Counted from the stretch's first letter, positions 46,684 through 57,909 are shown. The stretch is 64,000 nt of DNA from Reticulitermes lucifugus (GCA_026260175.1 JAKCWW010000005.1:209641-273640); one strand, 5' to 3'. A program made the numbers and translations. The notes: a model not told the origin generated them from the letters alone.

Positions 46684-46972
46684 TTGCACGTGGTGACGAA
46701 GTTGGCTGAGGCACTGCGCTACAAGCCGGAAGGTGGCGGGTTCGATTCCCGATGGTGTTATTGGAATTTTTCATTGACATAATCCTTCCGGTCGCACTAT
46801 GGCCCTGGTGTCGACTCAGCCTCAAACAGAAATATTTCCTGGGGGTAAAGTTGGCCAGTGCCTAGGGCTCGCAACCTTACCACCTTCATGTGTCGATTGT
46901 TTTAAAATCTGGGAGCCTCAACTTCCTGGAAGCCTCAAGGCCGGTCCAGGCCTGATGGGGTAGCTTTACCTG
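46684..46972 (+). repeat. SINE family A, complete with target duplication
   Basis: The tRNA-like head has tggctgaggc and cactgcgctacaagccgg. The B box ggttcgattcc is at 46739-46749. The body continues with tttcattgacataatccttcc, ggtaaagttggccagtgcc, aaccttaccaccttcatgtg and gtccaggcctg. It is flanked by an exact 11-bp duplication tactaactaat (46673-46683 and 46973-46983), the hallmark of LINE-mediated insertion. That makes it one of the youngest insertions here and the reference copy for the family. Confidence 0.95.
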
Positions 46973-46984
46973 TACTAACTAATC

Positions 46985-47270
46985 CAAGTACCTTCAATTA
47001 CCGTTAGCAAGAAAGCTTTCACATCATATGTTTGTGACATAATAGGACAATTTTTACAAGAAGGAATGTAACAGAGGAAATTAAATTTAACCAACAACTT
47101 AAACTAGAAAACAAGTGACAAAATTTTATACCCGAAATTTATTGCATTTTTAGTGAAAAGATCTAATTAACAGACTGGCCGAAGATGCACTAACATACAT
47201 ACGACAAAAAATAAGTTACTTTGTGTCAAGTTGCTTACAGTACAAGTTCTTGTTATACAAACTATAAAAG
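46985..47270. other. No recognised feature
   Basis: AT-rich sequence between two SINEs. Confidence 0.5.
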
Positions 47271-47277
47271 CATATGG

Positions 47278-47495
47278 AGGGATGGAAATACAGCTACTTG
47301 ACCTCGATACTAGATGGAGGTGAGTGGATAGGTCTATACTCTGGCAGCTTTACCCCCATAGAAAATGTCCCTGGCAAACAGTTAAGAGAAGTATGGGCGT
47401 TGCCCAAGACCTGATTTGAATTTTTGGAGAAAATATATTCTCTAAACTTAGCCGGGAATCGAATCACCTCAATTTAGACCGTGTTGTGCAGTAAA
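47278..47495 (-). repeat. SINE family B copy
   Basis: Plus-strand landmarks in reverse order: gatactagatggaggtgag, ggcagctttacccccatag and a reversed B box in gccgggaatcgaatcacc. These match the 32.5 and 14.8 kb copies. The head at the right is incomplete. Confidence 0.65.
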
Positions 47496-47499
47496 AATC

Positions 47500-48075
47500 A
47501 TTTATATTTCAGGAACATCTAGTGATATAGGCCTATTTGTGAAAGAGTGGCACTTACATCCTTCTTATCATAAGGCTTCTGCCTTTTATTGGTGTCTTTC
47601 TTCGTAACTTATTATATTCTATCTCCACAACACAGTTCTGAAACTTTGCCAGAAAACGTCACAGTCTCCTCTCAATTTAGTAGCCGGTGTCCACAGAATC
47701 CTCTGCTAAGCACAAACGACAACACAGACAGAAGCACGTCACAATTTTATTATTATTTGCAACTGTAATAGCCTAAGACACAGTATGCGATACAGCGGAG
47801 CATAAAGTTGTTATGTATAGAGTAAAATTATGGCAATATTAAAATTAAAGCGACAGGCGGTCTGTCATTTTTAATAAAATCTACTGAATTATATTTTATT
47901 CCCGATTCCGATGCGGCTTGAATTTTGAACGAGTAGTTTCTGCCTATTTAATTCCTAATCTCTGGTTTAATTTTATACTTTTTTGACAGATTTTCAGGTA
48001 ACTGAGACGAAATATTAAAACTCTTACAAGGGGAAATTCGAGATATTGGAATCTTTCACAACAGTATTGCTGAAG
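47500..48075. other. No recognised feature
   Basis: AT-rich sequence, nothing identified. Confidence 0.5.
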
Positions 48076-48080
48076 ACTGA

Positions 48081-48186
48081 CTGGCAAATGGTTAACGATG
48101 TTTCGGTGGAGCTTAATCCCTTGAGCTATCCTGAATATGAAGGCAACAAGCTGAACCGAAACGTCAGTAACTATTTACCAATCGAC
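48081..48186. repeat. Inverted pair of CGAAACGTCAG units
   Basis: ctggcaaatggttaacgatg followed by tttcggt (48081-48107) and accgaaacgtcagtaacta followed by tttaccaa (48155-48181) are inverted copies with a 47-base centre. The right unit has CCTGAATATGAAGGC upstream of CGAAACGTCAG, as in the 32.0 kb pair. It is an older member of that family. Confidence 0.55.
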
Positions 48187-48189
48187 ATG

Positions 48190-48885
48190 GCGCCATAACC
48201 TACAGACTTATGTCTTCAATGATGAAGCTATTAAGCCTCTAAGTAAGAGCAGATTTCTTTGGAGGAGATTCCTGGACATGTAATTCGGATTTCAATGTGT
48301 ACAGCATAGTTTTGAGAGATGAAAAGCTGAAAATCGCGTCTGTTACACGTTTATTTCATGACAGACCGAGCCACTTCAGCGGTGTTCCCAGTCCATTATG
48401 AGCACACGCATGTGGAATTTCCACCACTCTTTATCAAGCATTTATATCTATTCAGTCATCCCACAAAGCCTACTTTGTTCTTTTAAATTCTGCCTCTCGC
48501 TACGATGTGTAATAACTTGGGCCCAAACATTAACTCGTGTTTCTCTTCAGCCTTTAGTCACACACAAGTGAAATAACGTACCATGAGAGTGACACGAAAT
48601 TATCACCAACACTTCTTTCTAGTGGATTGTAATTTCTTCTCGTGTTTTAAGAAAGGAGTTTATCCCCATTACGTGTAGATAGTTTTTCAATTTGAGTTTC
48701 TTATCGTAACCGAAACTTTCTGTTGTTTCCTCAATAATTTCGCGAAAATTCAAGTGCAATGTCCACAGCTACGCCACGACTGCTTCCTTTCACATATATT
48801 CAGTTTCATTACTCACCAGTATACCGAGAAAAGAGAGCCTTAATGAAGGATGCTGTCAGTTGCTAAGTTATATAACCTTGGTAAT
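48190..48885. other. No recognised feature
   Basis: AT-rich interval, nothing identified. Confidence 0.5.
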
Positions 48886-48889
48886 CGAG

Positions 48890-49100
48890 AAATGAAATGT
48901 GAGTGTGGAGCCCTGGTGGAGTAATAAGCCTATTGACGTGGAAAAACAAAAGCACTTGGAGAAATTTCTGTTTCAGTGTCACTTTGTCCACCACAAATTA
49001 CGTATGTACTGGACAGAGACTGAACCCCGTCTGCCAAAGTGAGATATCGGAGACTACCTGCCTGAACCACTAATGTATCCTTCAAAGTTACAGCCGTATA
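48890..49100 (-). repeat. SINE family D copy
   Basis: The body segment ctttgtccaccacaaattac followed by agagactgaaccccg (reversed, degraded B box) and gactacctgcctgaacc matches the copy at 20.9 kb. The tail at the left is not recognisable. The minus-strand frame here is a by-product. Confidence 0.65.
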
Positions 49101-49104
49101 TTGA

Positions 49105-49330
49105 TTACTGTTTTTGAAATCAGTCTTTTTGCGACGGTTGGGATCGAGTGCTTGACCTATAAGGCTGGATTTCAAGCACTATTTTCACAATTTTAATTTT
49201 TTAAAGTCTTTAAGTACTTTATAAGCAACCATGGGACATGCAGTTTTAGAACTGGTCGCACATATAACTGAGGACTTTCTGTACACATAACGTTTTAGGC
49301 GCCTTCGCAGAATTGGGTAAAGTGACTATT
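49105..49330. other. No recognised feature
   Basis: Short AT-rich interval with nothing identified. Confidence 0.5.
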
Positions 49331-49334
49331 ATCT

Positions 49335-49525
49335 TCGTCATGTCTGTCTCTCTGTCTGTCTGTCCCCGTCCCTCTGTCTGTTAGTCCGCATGGAACAATT
49401 CGGGTCCCACTGGACGGATTTTTATGAAATTATTATTTGAGTAATTTTCCAAAATCCGTTGAGAAAATTCAATTTCCATTAAAATATGACAAAAGTAACG
49501 GGTATTTTGTATGAAGACGTAGGTA
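49335..49525 (+). repeat. Dispersed repeat with CTGT core
   Basis: tgtctgtctctctgtctgtc and tccctctgtctgttagtcc are followed by cactggacggatttttatg and aaattattatttgag. The flank after the ctgt core corresponds to that at 30.46 kb and, reversed, 26.8 kb. It is the longest copy of this repeat in the window. Confidence 0.55.
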
Positions 49526-49529
49526 CATT

Positions 49530-50370
49530 TACGATAATATCTCGTTAAATTCTTCTTAGAATGAGAAATCTTTCAGAAAAATTTGTAGAGAAGATCAAGA
49601 CACAGTTTTATTTTCAATAACCTTTTCCCGAATATTTTGCCGTTTATGAGATAATGTGGAAAATATGGTACAATCGGACAGGCCACGAATGTCAATATAA
49701 TAGGGCGCATGCGCTTTACATGCTTGGTAAATAAGTTTACAGACACGCACTCGGAATATATAATGCTTATTGCTTTTCCACGGCAAAAATCGTTACGCGA
49801 ACGCGCCTCAAAATTACATTATACGTACATGGCCTGTCTTGTTTTAAATTGGCCTTTTGAGAGCAAACAGCCTTCAAAATGAGCCTATGAGTAAATATCT
49901 GTTAACATGTCAAACGTTGCAAAGAATCCGCAACTAGGCTTGTGTCACATTTCATAACCGTAAAGTTTGCGGTAGCTTAGAAAAATGCATGTAGTTTAAT
50001 GGAGTTGAGATTGAGAAGATAAGCTTAAATTCTCCATTTCTATTAAGACTGTACGCTAACAATTAGAAACCCAATGTATATAAAAGTAATAGTTAAGGAG
50101 GAAGAAGGTGGTCAAAAGGAAATCTTTTGAAGTGTTGGCGTCTTTATAAATATCCGAGGTTTTCGGTTGCACGTACAAGAGTTTTATACAGCCCGGAAGT
50201 AAAGTATTTAAGTATGAACATAAACTGCAAGTAGCCAAACGTATGGCACAGGTCTCCAAACGTTTGATAATAGCACTGATTTGCCTCCAGTTCTCTAGAG
50301 TTGTAAGGCGCAATACAAAGAGACAACCTAGCAAACACACAAGTACCACAGAGCAGTGTACGATTAATTT
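49530..50370. other. No recognised feature
   Basis: Frames of up to 97 codons on the minus strand (50056-50428) overlap each other and the tandem duplication, with no recognisable product. Confidence 0.5.
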
Positions 50371-50374
50371 CGTT

Positions 50375-50483
50375 TATATAGCGGTATATGACACTCACCA
50401 ATTGTGACGTCTTCCTACGTTGTGACATATATAGCGGTATATGGCACTCACCAATTGTGCCGTCTTCCTACGTTGTGACATAT
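50375..50483. repeat. Two-copy 53-bp tandem duplication
   Basis: A unit beginning tatatagcggtatatg and ending tcctacgttgtgacatat is present twice, 53 bases apart, with only two differences (a/g and a/c). The near identity implies a recent local duplication. Confidence 0.95.
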
Positions 50484-50489
50484 TTCATT

Positions 50490-52020
50490 GTAAAATTCCT
50501 CTTGTCTCCACACAGTTGTGAGGGCCATGGATATAGTACGCTGAATTCATCGCTCCTACAAATGTGCACCTGGAACAAAAGAAGAGAGAGATGAAAATAT
50601 GAAGTTACGTAGAGTTTAACTTCTTTTTATGGACTAATCAGATGGATGTAGCCAAAGGGACGAGAACTTCATTAGCTTTCTTCTGTTTAATAAAGTTGTT
50701 GGCGAGACCGTCTCGTTCCAGCAGGCCTGGAGACATAAGCGTATTAGACTTGCTGTATGAAACAGAACAGAATCTTATTTGACTGCACGATCAATATAGA
50801 GAGCAATGCTTTTCTTGCCAGAGTGTTTGGATGAGAAACTTGTAGTTTTACATATTCCGTAAGGTAAGCGTATAATGCCCCTATAATTAAGGAAATACTA
50901 TTCTAACTTTATTGGCTTCCTTCAACAGCGTGCTTTTGAGAGGACCACATTTTGCTCACCTACTCAAGAAATAGGCCTACCATGCCTTTGATGGAAACGG
51001 AGGACTCATTACACGGTTCACAAAACACAACACTGGTCTCTATTTTGAGCCAAATAAACCCAGTCCGTGCGTTACAAAGTAATTTTTGTAAGGAATATAA
51101 TACACATAGTCCTTGCTTTACGCCCGTTTTTAAGACTTCGTTTTAACTCACCTTTCCAATTTACATCACTTTTTAATTTGCGCTCTCTCATTTTCGCTTT
51201 AAAGCCCTTTGGCTGGCTGCCTTCTATTATGCGAACACCTTATTTCTGAAGGTAATATAACTTTTTATTTACGCTTTTCGATTTATGTCTCTTTATTTAA
51301 GCATATTTTTCAGGAACGCAACTAGGGTTTAAAAAAAGGGCTGGGTGTAATATTTTCTCTAAACCTAAATCTGTACATTATGAGTGGTTTCTTTCCTTCA
51401 GAATTTTCGGATCTATATTCGTCCATTTTTTCCTTTCCCCATAACCCGAAAGTCTCATTGATTTTATTTCACTATCCAAGCAATATTTTCTGAATTGTAT
51501 AATTTATGAGGCTCCTCATTATGTACTTTTCTTAAGCTTCTATCACTTCCCTCTTGTCTGATCGAATTTACGCCTAAAGAGTCTGTTCTCAAATACCATT
51601 ATCTTATATTTTTCCTGTAGCAAAAGTGAGGGATGTTCACACTCACACAAAACACACAAAATTGCAAATGTTCATAAATTTTAATCTTTAAATTTTTATA
51701 TAGCAGACGGGGAGAACAAAAATATTCTCCTAAATAGATGGTACTAAGTATTTCCTCATGTCTTTATATATTACGAAAATTTCTAAATTTTTGAATTGTT
51801 ATATTTGCTGATGATTTATTTTAGGTCGATACGAGGTTTCTGTCTTGCATTCTGAAGACGAGATATAAAGATGCTGTCAAGCTTCAAAGAAAGAGACTCC
51901 TCTATATGCATATATATGTATATTTTACAGTCTGCCTAATATCTTTAACCCTGTCTACATTGAACAACTGGCAGAAGTAACTGTGGGCAGCTGCAAGAAT
52001 ATTAGAATTCCAATTTAATA
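50490..52020. other. No recognised feature
   Basis: AT-rich sequence, nothing identified. A small (ta)n-type run lies near 51907. Confidence 0.5.
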
Positions 52021-52022
52021 TG

Positions 52023-52240
52023 TTATTTATAGTTTGGTAAATGTTCGTAAATTCGTTTCTTTAATATTCTTTCCTTCATAATTTTTTCAAGCTCACTAAT
52101 TTTTCTCTGAAAAGTTTCAGTTTCTTCTTTGCTCCTGAAATAACGTCTAGGTTCATCCTCAATTATTTTAAATTTTCCTTCATGTGCCCCCGATTCTATC
52201 TGTTTTGTTCGATATAAAGTTTTGAGCAATAGTCCTCCAA
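52023..52240 (-). CDS. Protein-like open frame, possible terminal exon or retrocopy
   Basis: The frame is open for about 73 codons and ends in HLPNYK before a TAA stop. The N-terminal part has a short hydrophobic run (GGLLLKTLY), followed by RTKQIESGAHEGKFKIIED, EPRRYFRSKEETETFQ and RKISELEKIMKERILKKR. The second half is a charged, probably helical or coiled-coil stretch. Such composition is unlike the I/L/F/Y-rich translations of the surrounding AT-rich DNA. There is no ATG at the head. A stop lies eight codons before the first in-frame TTG, and ctatag at about 52241-52246 (minus strand) could be a weak splice acceptor, without a pyrimidine tract. It could be the last exon of a small membrane-anchored protein or a 5'-truncated retrocopy. 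I cannot name the protein. Confidence 0.35.
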
Positions 52241-52249
52241 CTATAGTTT

Positions 52250-52665
52250 ACTCTTCTTTATCTCATAATTTTTTAGAAAGTCTTTAGCCGAAGCATTCAT
52301 ATTTCTGTAACATATTTCCAATCGTCAGCAAAATGACGTTGCTTCCTACTATGTTGACAAGCTAATCGCCCATTATTATCTACCTTAATGTATTTAATTT
52401 AAATAGTTCTGTTAACATTAATTTTTATTGAAATTCTGATGTATCGAACCAGGTAACTTTGAGGTAGATTTGATTATTAATTTCGAACACCCAACTGGTT
52501 TCTCTTTCTTGTTAGTATGGAGCACAGTAAACCCAACAGAAAGATGAGAGGCCTATTTCCTATTTCCTTAATGAAACTATATTCTATGAAATGCTCTGGT
52601 AAAATAAAGATATAAATTCATTTGTTCTTAACCTTTACACTGTACTGCCGGTTTCCTGCTTCAAA
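52250..52665. other. No recognised feature
   Basis: AT-rich sequence. If the frame at 52.0-52.24 kb is an exon, an upstream intron would lie here, but I see no convincing partner exon. Confidence 0.4.
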
Positions 52666-52671
52666 ATCCAA

Positions 52672-52852
52672 CTGCTTTACTGAAGGGGAAAAAGCCCCGA
52701 ATTAGGAGGCGGCGTGCACCTCAAAATCGAAAAAGTTATTTTGAACAAAATATTATCTCTGTCCCTGCCGGGAATTTAACTCTGAATTTACTTATTTTTA
52801 GCCCCCAGCTTAATCACTATACTGCCTGAGCTATTCTGAATTACTTACTCCG
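52672..52852 (-). repeat. SINE family B copy, old
   Basis: Plus strand: ccgaattaggaggcggcgtg, tctgtccctgccgggaattt (reversed B-box region) and atactgcctgagctattc (reversed tRNA 5' part), in the order of a reversed family B copy like that at 32.5 kb. It is strongly diverged in the middle. Confidence 0.6.
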
Positions 52853-52859
52853 TAAGACA

Positions 52860-54265
52860 CGACATTATCAGCAAAAACCTTCCCTTGTACTTCGTTACTT
52901 CAAGTTATTTTTCTCATAGTGCTTCATTCCCCATCTCTGCAGAAATAAAGGCCAAGTTAGGCCTATGTCATAATTAATAGTATTCAGTTTCCCTGACTTG
53001 TACCGAGGAGATGAACCTGCAAGTTCAGTGACTATAATATTTTAGTATTCCACTGTGCATATACAGGAGGGAAGTGATTATAAATTTTCCGTTTTTCTGG
53101 AATGAATTTCCAGTAAGAGAGTTGAAAGGGCTTTTTGGTGGCATGCTTATAGAGAGATTTCCCTTCATTAGAGCATTTTAAGGTAAGAGGTAAAAATCGG
53201 ACGGAGTATTAGTTTTATGAGATGTTTCAGCATTTATTTTTCTTCCAGTTCCTTACTACAAATACGACAAAAATATTTCACAAAACTGGCACAATGTTTA
53301 CGATAGTTACTACCTGCAATTTTCGGTCTCAAATGCATTCTCCGTCATTTTTTCAAGAGAAAATCCAGTTGTGTTGTCTAAAATGATACAATGGAATTAG
53401 CACCGCTAATAAACTGTTATTTCATTATAAATCAGTTACTTGTTTACATAATCGCAACTAGTTACAGCCTTAGTTTATCTTCAGGTGAAATCAGAGTCGG
53501 TGAATGTACTTCTGCAACTTTAGCTTATGAAGAGAGCCGTAACTTTTTAAATAGAAGGAACACATCTAATTTTCATATACCATGAGCTTGTAGGTCTAGT
53601 GAGCAAAATTTCTTTTCCTGATTTCAAAACAATGGGCATATCTGACTTTTTAATCCCCACAATAAATTTTGTTCATAATATAAAATAAACGCACTAACAT
53701 GTTCCAATATAAAATTTACATCAAATTCCCCTACTCGAGTAACGTATTTAAAACCTACATGCAAATGACATTTGAAATACTTTATTAGACTGGTATCTAT
53801 TTGATAATTTTGTGGCAAGTCGACGGATACGTTTTGAGTAGGGAATTACGTTGTATGAAGCAAAACCGAGTTTTAAGACGAAAGGATTCAGGCAACTGAT
53901 GTTAAAATATTTCCTTCTATAATCTGACTTTATTGCCAAAAATCTCTTTTGACATTACAAATTTTCGAATTGCCATGGATGAAACGTGTTATTCTGAATT
54001 AGTTTCTCTGCGGTCTGCTGGCGTCGCATACCAAATGAAATGTAGGACTAATGGTTTTTCGCTAAATATCATGCTCTGCTGCTAATTTAGGCCTTGTCCA
54101 TTTAACAAAATTTCTGCCCCACGTAGAGCATCCATACTGAAACATAGATAGAATCGAAATGAACACTGTGTGCACAATGAATACAAAGTAACTTGCGTGC
54201 GCACCTACGTTACCTCCTGTAGAGATGAAAAGAAAAAGAAGCATATACGTCTCCTCTTTCTGCCT
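52860..54265. other. No recognised feature
   Basis: AT-rich, with short frames on both strands and nothing identifiable. Confidence 0.5.
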
Positions 54266-54269
54266 TGGT

Positions 54270-54492
54270 TCGTGCACGCATGCGCAGATGATTCTACAGT
54301 ATGATAGGATAGAAGAACATCATCACACCGAAACAAGTATCAGCGGAACTGCCTGCTTGTTAGCTAATCCATAACCCTACCAGACAGGAGCAACCGAGAA
54401 GAAAACAACTCTACTATCGCACTGCCGCCATGTTTGTCATTTAGTTTTACGTCACAGACAGAAATCGTTTAATCGGCAACGTAATCTTCAGG
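54270..54492 (+). promoter_or_regulatory. Possible promoter and first exon
   Basis: Within 200 bases lie gcatgcgcag (54278-54287, NRF1-like), gccgccatgttt (54424-54435, YY1-like) and tacgtcac (54448-54455, CRE-like), a combination typical of housekeeping promoters. ttcaggtaaaac at 54488-54499 would be a good splice donor, giving a possible short first exon. No coding frame confirms it, and binding-site words of this length also arise by chance. Confidence 0.25.
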
Positions 54493-54499
54493 TAAAACA

Positions 54500-56595
54500 T
54501 ATACATATATAATAAACATTGGAAATTTATTAATAAATTTTACATAACCTTATTTTATTAAACAAGAATTATTCTAACCGTGATTTTGAAACAGATGTAT
54601 AGCTGAAAAAAGACAAGAAAAATATCTGTGTTAAAGAAATTAATTTGTAATTAATAAGAATATTTTAATAACAACCATATATGCAAGTGTCTATAAGCCT
54701 ATAGTTAAATACGAGCTAGATGAAAATCATAAATCGAATTTGAGATTCTTGAGCTGACAAGAAGTGCTATTGACGTAAATATGGGTGAGTCCACATTTAC
54801 ATTATAACATATGCCTTTTACGTCGGTTATTGTTGAGATATAAATTGATAGCCTCACATGAGCTATTTTAAATTGAATATTTGGAAATAAATAATATACA
54901 TTACACAAATGCTTTTCTAAAAGACCACCATCCGCAGCAGAGAAAAGTGAAAAAACTTACGGAAGTAGGCCTAGACAGGATTCGAAAATCTGTAATCCTA
55001 CGAAGTGAAAGTCTTACCACAACTGTAATTACTTTCTATTTTCTTTTAACTACTTAAGCTCTGAAAATTAAATTATTTACATAAAATGCATTATTTGGAT
55101 TTTCTTAAACAGTTTTTTTTCTGGAACCTTAGGAAAGCACTTCTTTTTCAAACATTGTTTCAAATTACTTTAATGATATAGCTTTAATCTTAACTTTTAT
55201 AGAATTCAGTGAAAATGATCGAAAGATAATTTACATACAAGTAAGTACACGTAACATGGCAAAAATTTTATTTGTGCTCTGGTACAAAAAATTAATAATT
55301 GTAATAAATTAAATAACAAAGTCTGCACCCAGTCAAACTTTGTAAATTAATGTTCGTAATTTGCGATGCTAAAAGCTCACATGTTTATTACAGCTCTTGC
55401 AGTAATTTTGTGATTATTCTCACACCTTTTTGCAATAAGGCATCAAATTTTCATTTAAAATAATTCGTAAAGAATATATATAATTTTAATTTTTTTCGTA
55501 AAATTAATGCGAAACTTTTGAATTATAATCTATTTCTTTTTTAAAATGTTTTAACTCTTACACTATTTATTTTATTAAAGTCTTTGTTATTTAAATAGAA
55601 TTATATTTCCTGGTCGACAAGTCTGTAAGAAGAGGTATAGTCTGTTTATCTCTAAATGTAGGATAACTGCTAATGAACACCTAAAGTGCATAGTAATTTA
55701 AGCACATCTTTTGAAAGTATGTTCATGATTAGATTTATTCTCACAGATGGATAATCACTGTAAGAAAAATATATTACCCAATTAAGACGTAAACAGCACA
55801 CATATAGTTGCATGAATATTTAAAACTTGATATATAATGCTTTAATATTTCATTTTTAAGAGGGTGGTCTATAGCGTTCTCAATACATGTCTAGTACAAA
55901 ATTGTTGGTATCCAGAATTAAAATCTATAAGTATCTGAACACGTTAGAAATTGTATTTCAAACACATTGCTACCAAGATAAGAGCAATAATTATCTAATT
56001 AAAAGAGCTGATATTTTCAGTGAGCAAATAACTATATTTGATAAAACAATATAGCAATTATAAAACCAATTAATATTTTATGCATAATTCTCCCCTTATA
56101 TTTGTTCGTTATAAGTAATAGAGAATATAAAAAAAGTAATTTCTCAAGTGCATGGGTTGTACAGGCAATGACACGAAACAGGAATGCATTAAATTTCTGT
56201 TAATAATTTAAATTCTGTGTCAAATTCGGCATTTGGGGAATAGAGCATTCAAATTTTTCTTCTAGAACATTTTTGTTAAGCGTATGTTTCAAATACAAAG
56301 GAAATACGTAACACTGCCTAGGTGAAAAATAGGTCGGATTTTGTATGAGAGCCATGGAAATTTTATTATTTTTACTACTTGACAGTTTCATTACTCTCTT
56401 TTTATAGCAGCTAGCATACTTGATTTGAAAGGAGTTAGGCTGAATGATATTTAAGGCGCTAATCTCAATAAAGAATTAAGCTCCCGAGTTCCTGTGTCCA
56501 AAGGTCGTATCGTATAATCCTTCAGATTGTTTCTACATGAATAAAAAAAGTATGTTTAGCCCACAAAAAAAGGCTATTGAGCAGCTAACTTGAGG
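54500..56595. other. Very AT-rich DNA, nothing recognised
   Basis: The most AT-rich part of the window. No repeat copy, motif or credible frame was found. Confidence 0.55.
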
Positions 56596-56599
56596 GGTT

Positions 56600-56790
56600 T
56601 ATTGCTGTTCGGCACTAAAACGAGGCCGACCCTGAACCTCACCCAATCTCCTATAGAATAGATGTTGGGGTAAAAACAGCCGGAGAGGGAAGGCGGCTGC
56701 CCAAATACATCTAATGCCGAGATTAAAACACGTGGAGCCATAAGTCCATTCCCAGATATAGCTGTATGTTTTTGTGCTTACTTTAGCCTA
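56600..56790 (+). repeat. SINE family B copy, 5' truncated
   Basis: acccaatctcctatagaatag, aaaaacagccggagaggg, catctaatgccgagattaa and gtggagccataagtcc match the body of family B (cagcctcctatacaatggg, ctagtgcc, ggtggagccatactcc). No head is recognisable. Confidence 0.6.
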
Positions 56791-56794
56791 GGGG

Positions 56795-57605
56795 GATCTT
56801 TAATTTTTTGGCGAGGGAGTAAAGAAACCTTTTGCAGATGAATGTAAAGAATGTGCTGGGAATTCTAGTGGCTATTTTTTTAACGACACGAATATATTCA
56901 CTAATATTATTCCACTGCCGTTACAATACACCTTGGAATTGTATATAATTTTATTTTTATATTACGATATTCGAATGCCTATTTCGATTTAAATCTGGAG
57001 CCACATTCTTATGCCTAATAGTTCTAAGCCGTCGGCATTTATTTAAAAAAAAACAGCTTAAGTTTAAATGTGTATCTTTATTTCCATTTTATTAGAACTC
57101 CGTTTTAGCTAAAGGGTGCAGAGAGAGCGATTTTTACGAAGAGCTTTAAATCAGAGGATAAACGTTATACGGAGGAGAAATTCTTATGATCTTAATGCCT
57201 TTTGACATGTCCCTGTCTGCTGTAAAATCTTCGAGCTGGTGTCAAAATATAGCAAGCTTAATTCAAATATAAAATAATCCAAATATTTCAAAGGACCTTG
57301 CATATGGAACCTATTAAATAAAGTGCGCTATAAGGAGAATTCGTAATTAATATCTTTAAACATTTCGAAATAGGCTTGCTATAAATAAACTTTACCGCTT
57401 ATCTTCCGTAATAGGAAGTAAGGAATTCAGTTGAGAAGCTTAGTATTACAGTTGTGATGGCTATCTCCCCGAACGTTTATTTACAATCACTTTTCTTAGT
57501 CCCTGATGGAAATTTTCTAAAAATTTCCAAGCAATGCATAAAAAATGACTTCATTCGCCGTAACTCAAAATTTACCATGAAGAATCGAACACACAGACAT
57601 AGCAT
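56795..57605. other. No recognised feature
   Basis: AT-rich interval with nothing identified. Confidence 0.5.
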
Positions 57606-57610
57606 TTTTT

Positions 57611-57905
57611 CTCTTTTTGGACTTTGTCCATCGTCTAATTCCTTAAAAATTACGATGTTTTGGAAGCCGACTCTGCTTCCATCTCCAGGCAAGGAAAACA
57701 CCTAATCTGGTGGAAAACTTAGATAAACGTAGCTTATCTAATTATCTAAGGAGTCCACCAGATTAGGGGCTTTCCTTGCCTGTAGAGGGAAGAGATCCGA
57801 CTTCCGAAAAGTAGTAATTCTTTAAGAAATTAGACCATGGACAAAGTCCAAAAATAGAAGATGATATCAATGAGTCATATACCATCATCAGAGCCCTATA
57901 GATTT
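57611..57905. repeat. Large foldback repeat, about 100-bp arms
   Basis: The left arm 57611-57714 carries tttttggactttgtccatcg, ttggaagccgactctgcttc and caggcaaggaaaacacctaa. The right arm 57754-57858 is its reverse complement with moderate divergence. The centre holds a further short inverted pair, cttagata/tatctaag. The right arm continues outward to 57905 with a segment whose reverse is tagggctctgatgatggtat. A second copy of the right arm, reversed, is at 63795. The open frames over the left arm are shadows. Confidence 0.8.
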
Positions 57906-57909
57906 GAAG

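Noticed and set aside
46690-46758. Possible functional tRNA gene, given a tRNA-like head with B box
   Set aside because: The head continues directly into a SINE body repeated at three other sites, so it is a pol III promoter of a retroposon. The same applies to the heads at 22.96, 29.54 and 32.69 kb.
57454-57705. Overlapping 83- and 74-codon frames on opposite strands
   Set aside because: Both overlap the left arm of the foldback repeat at 57.6 kb and are shadows of it.
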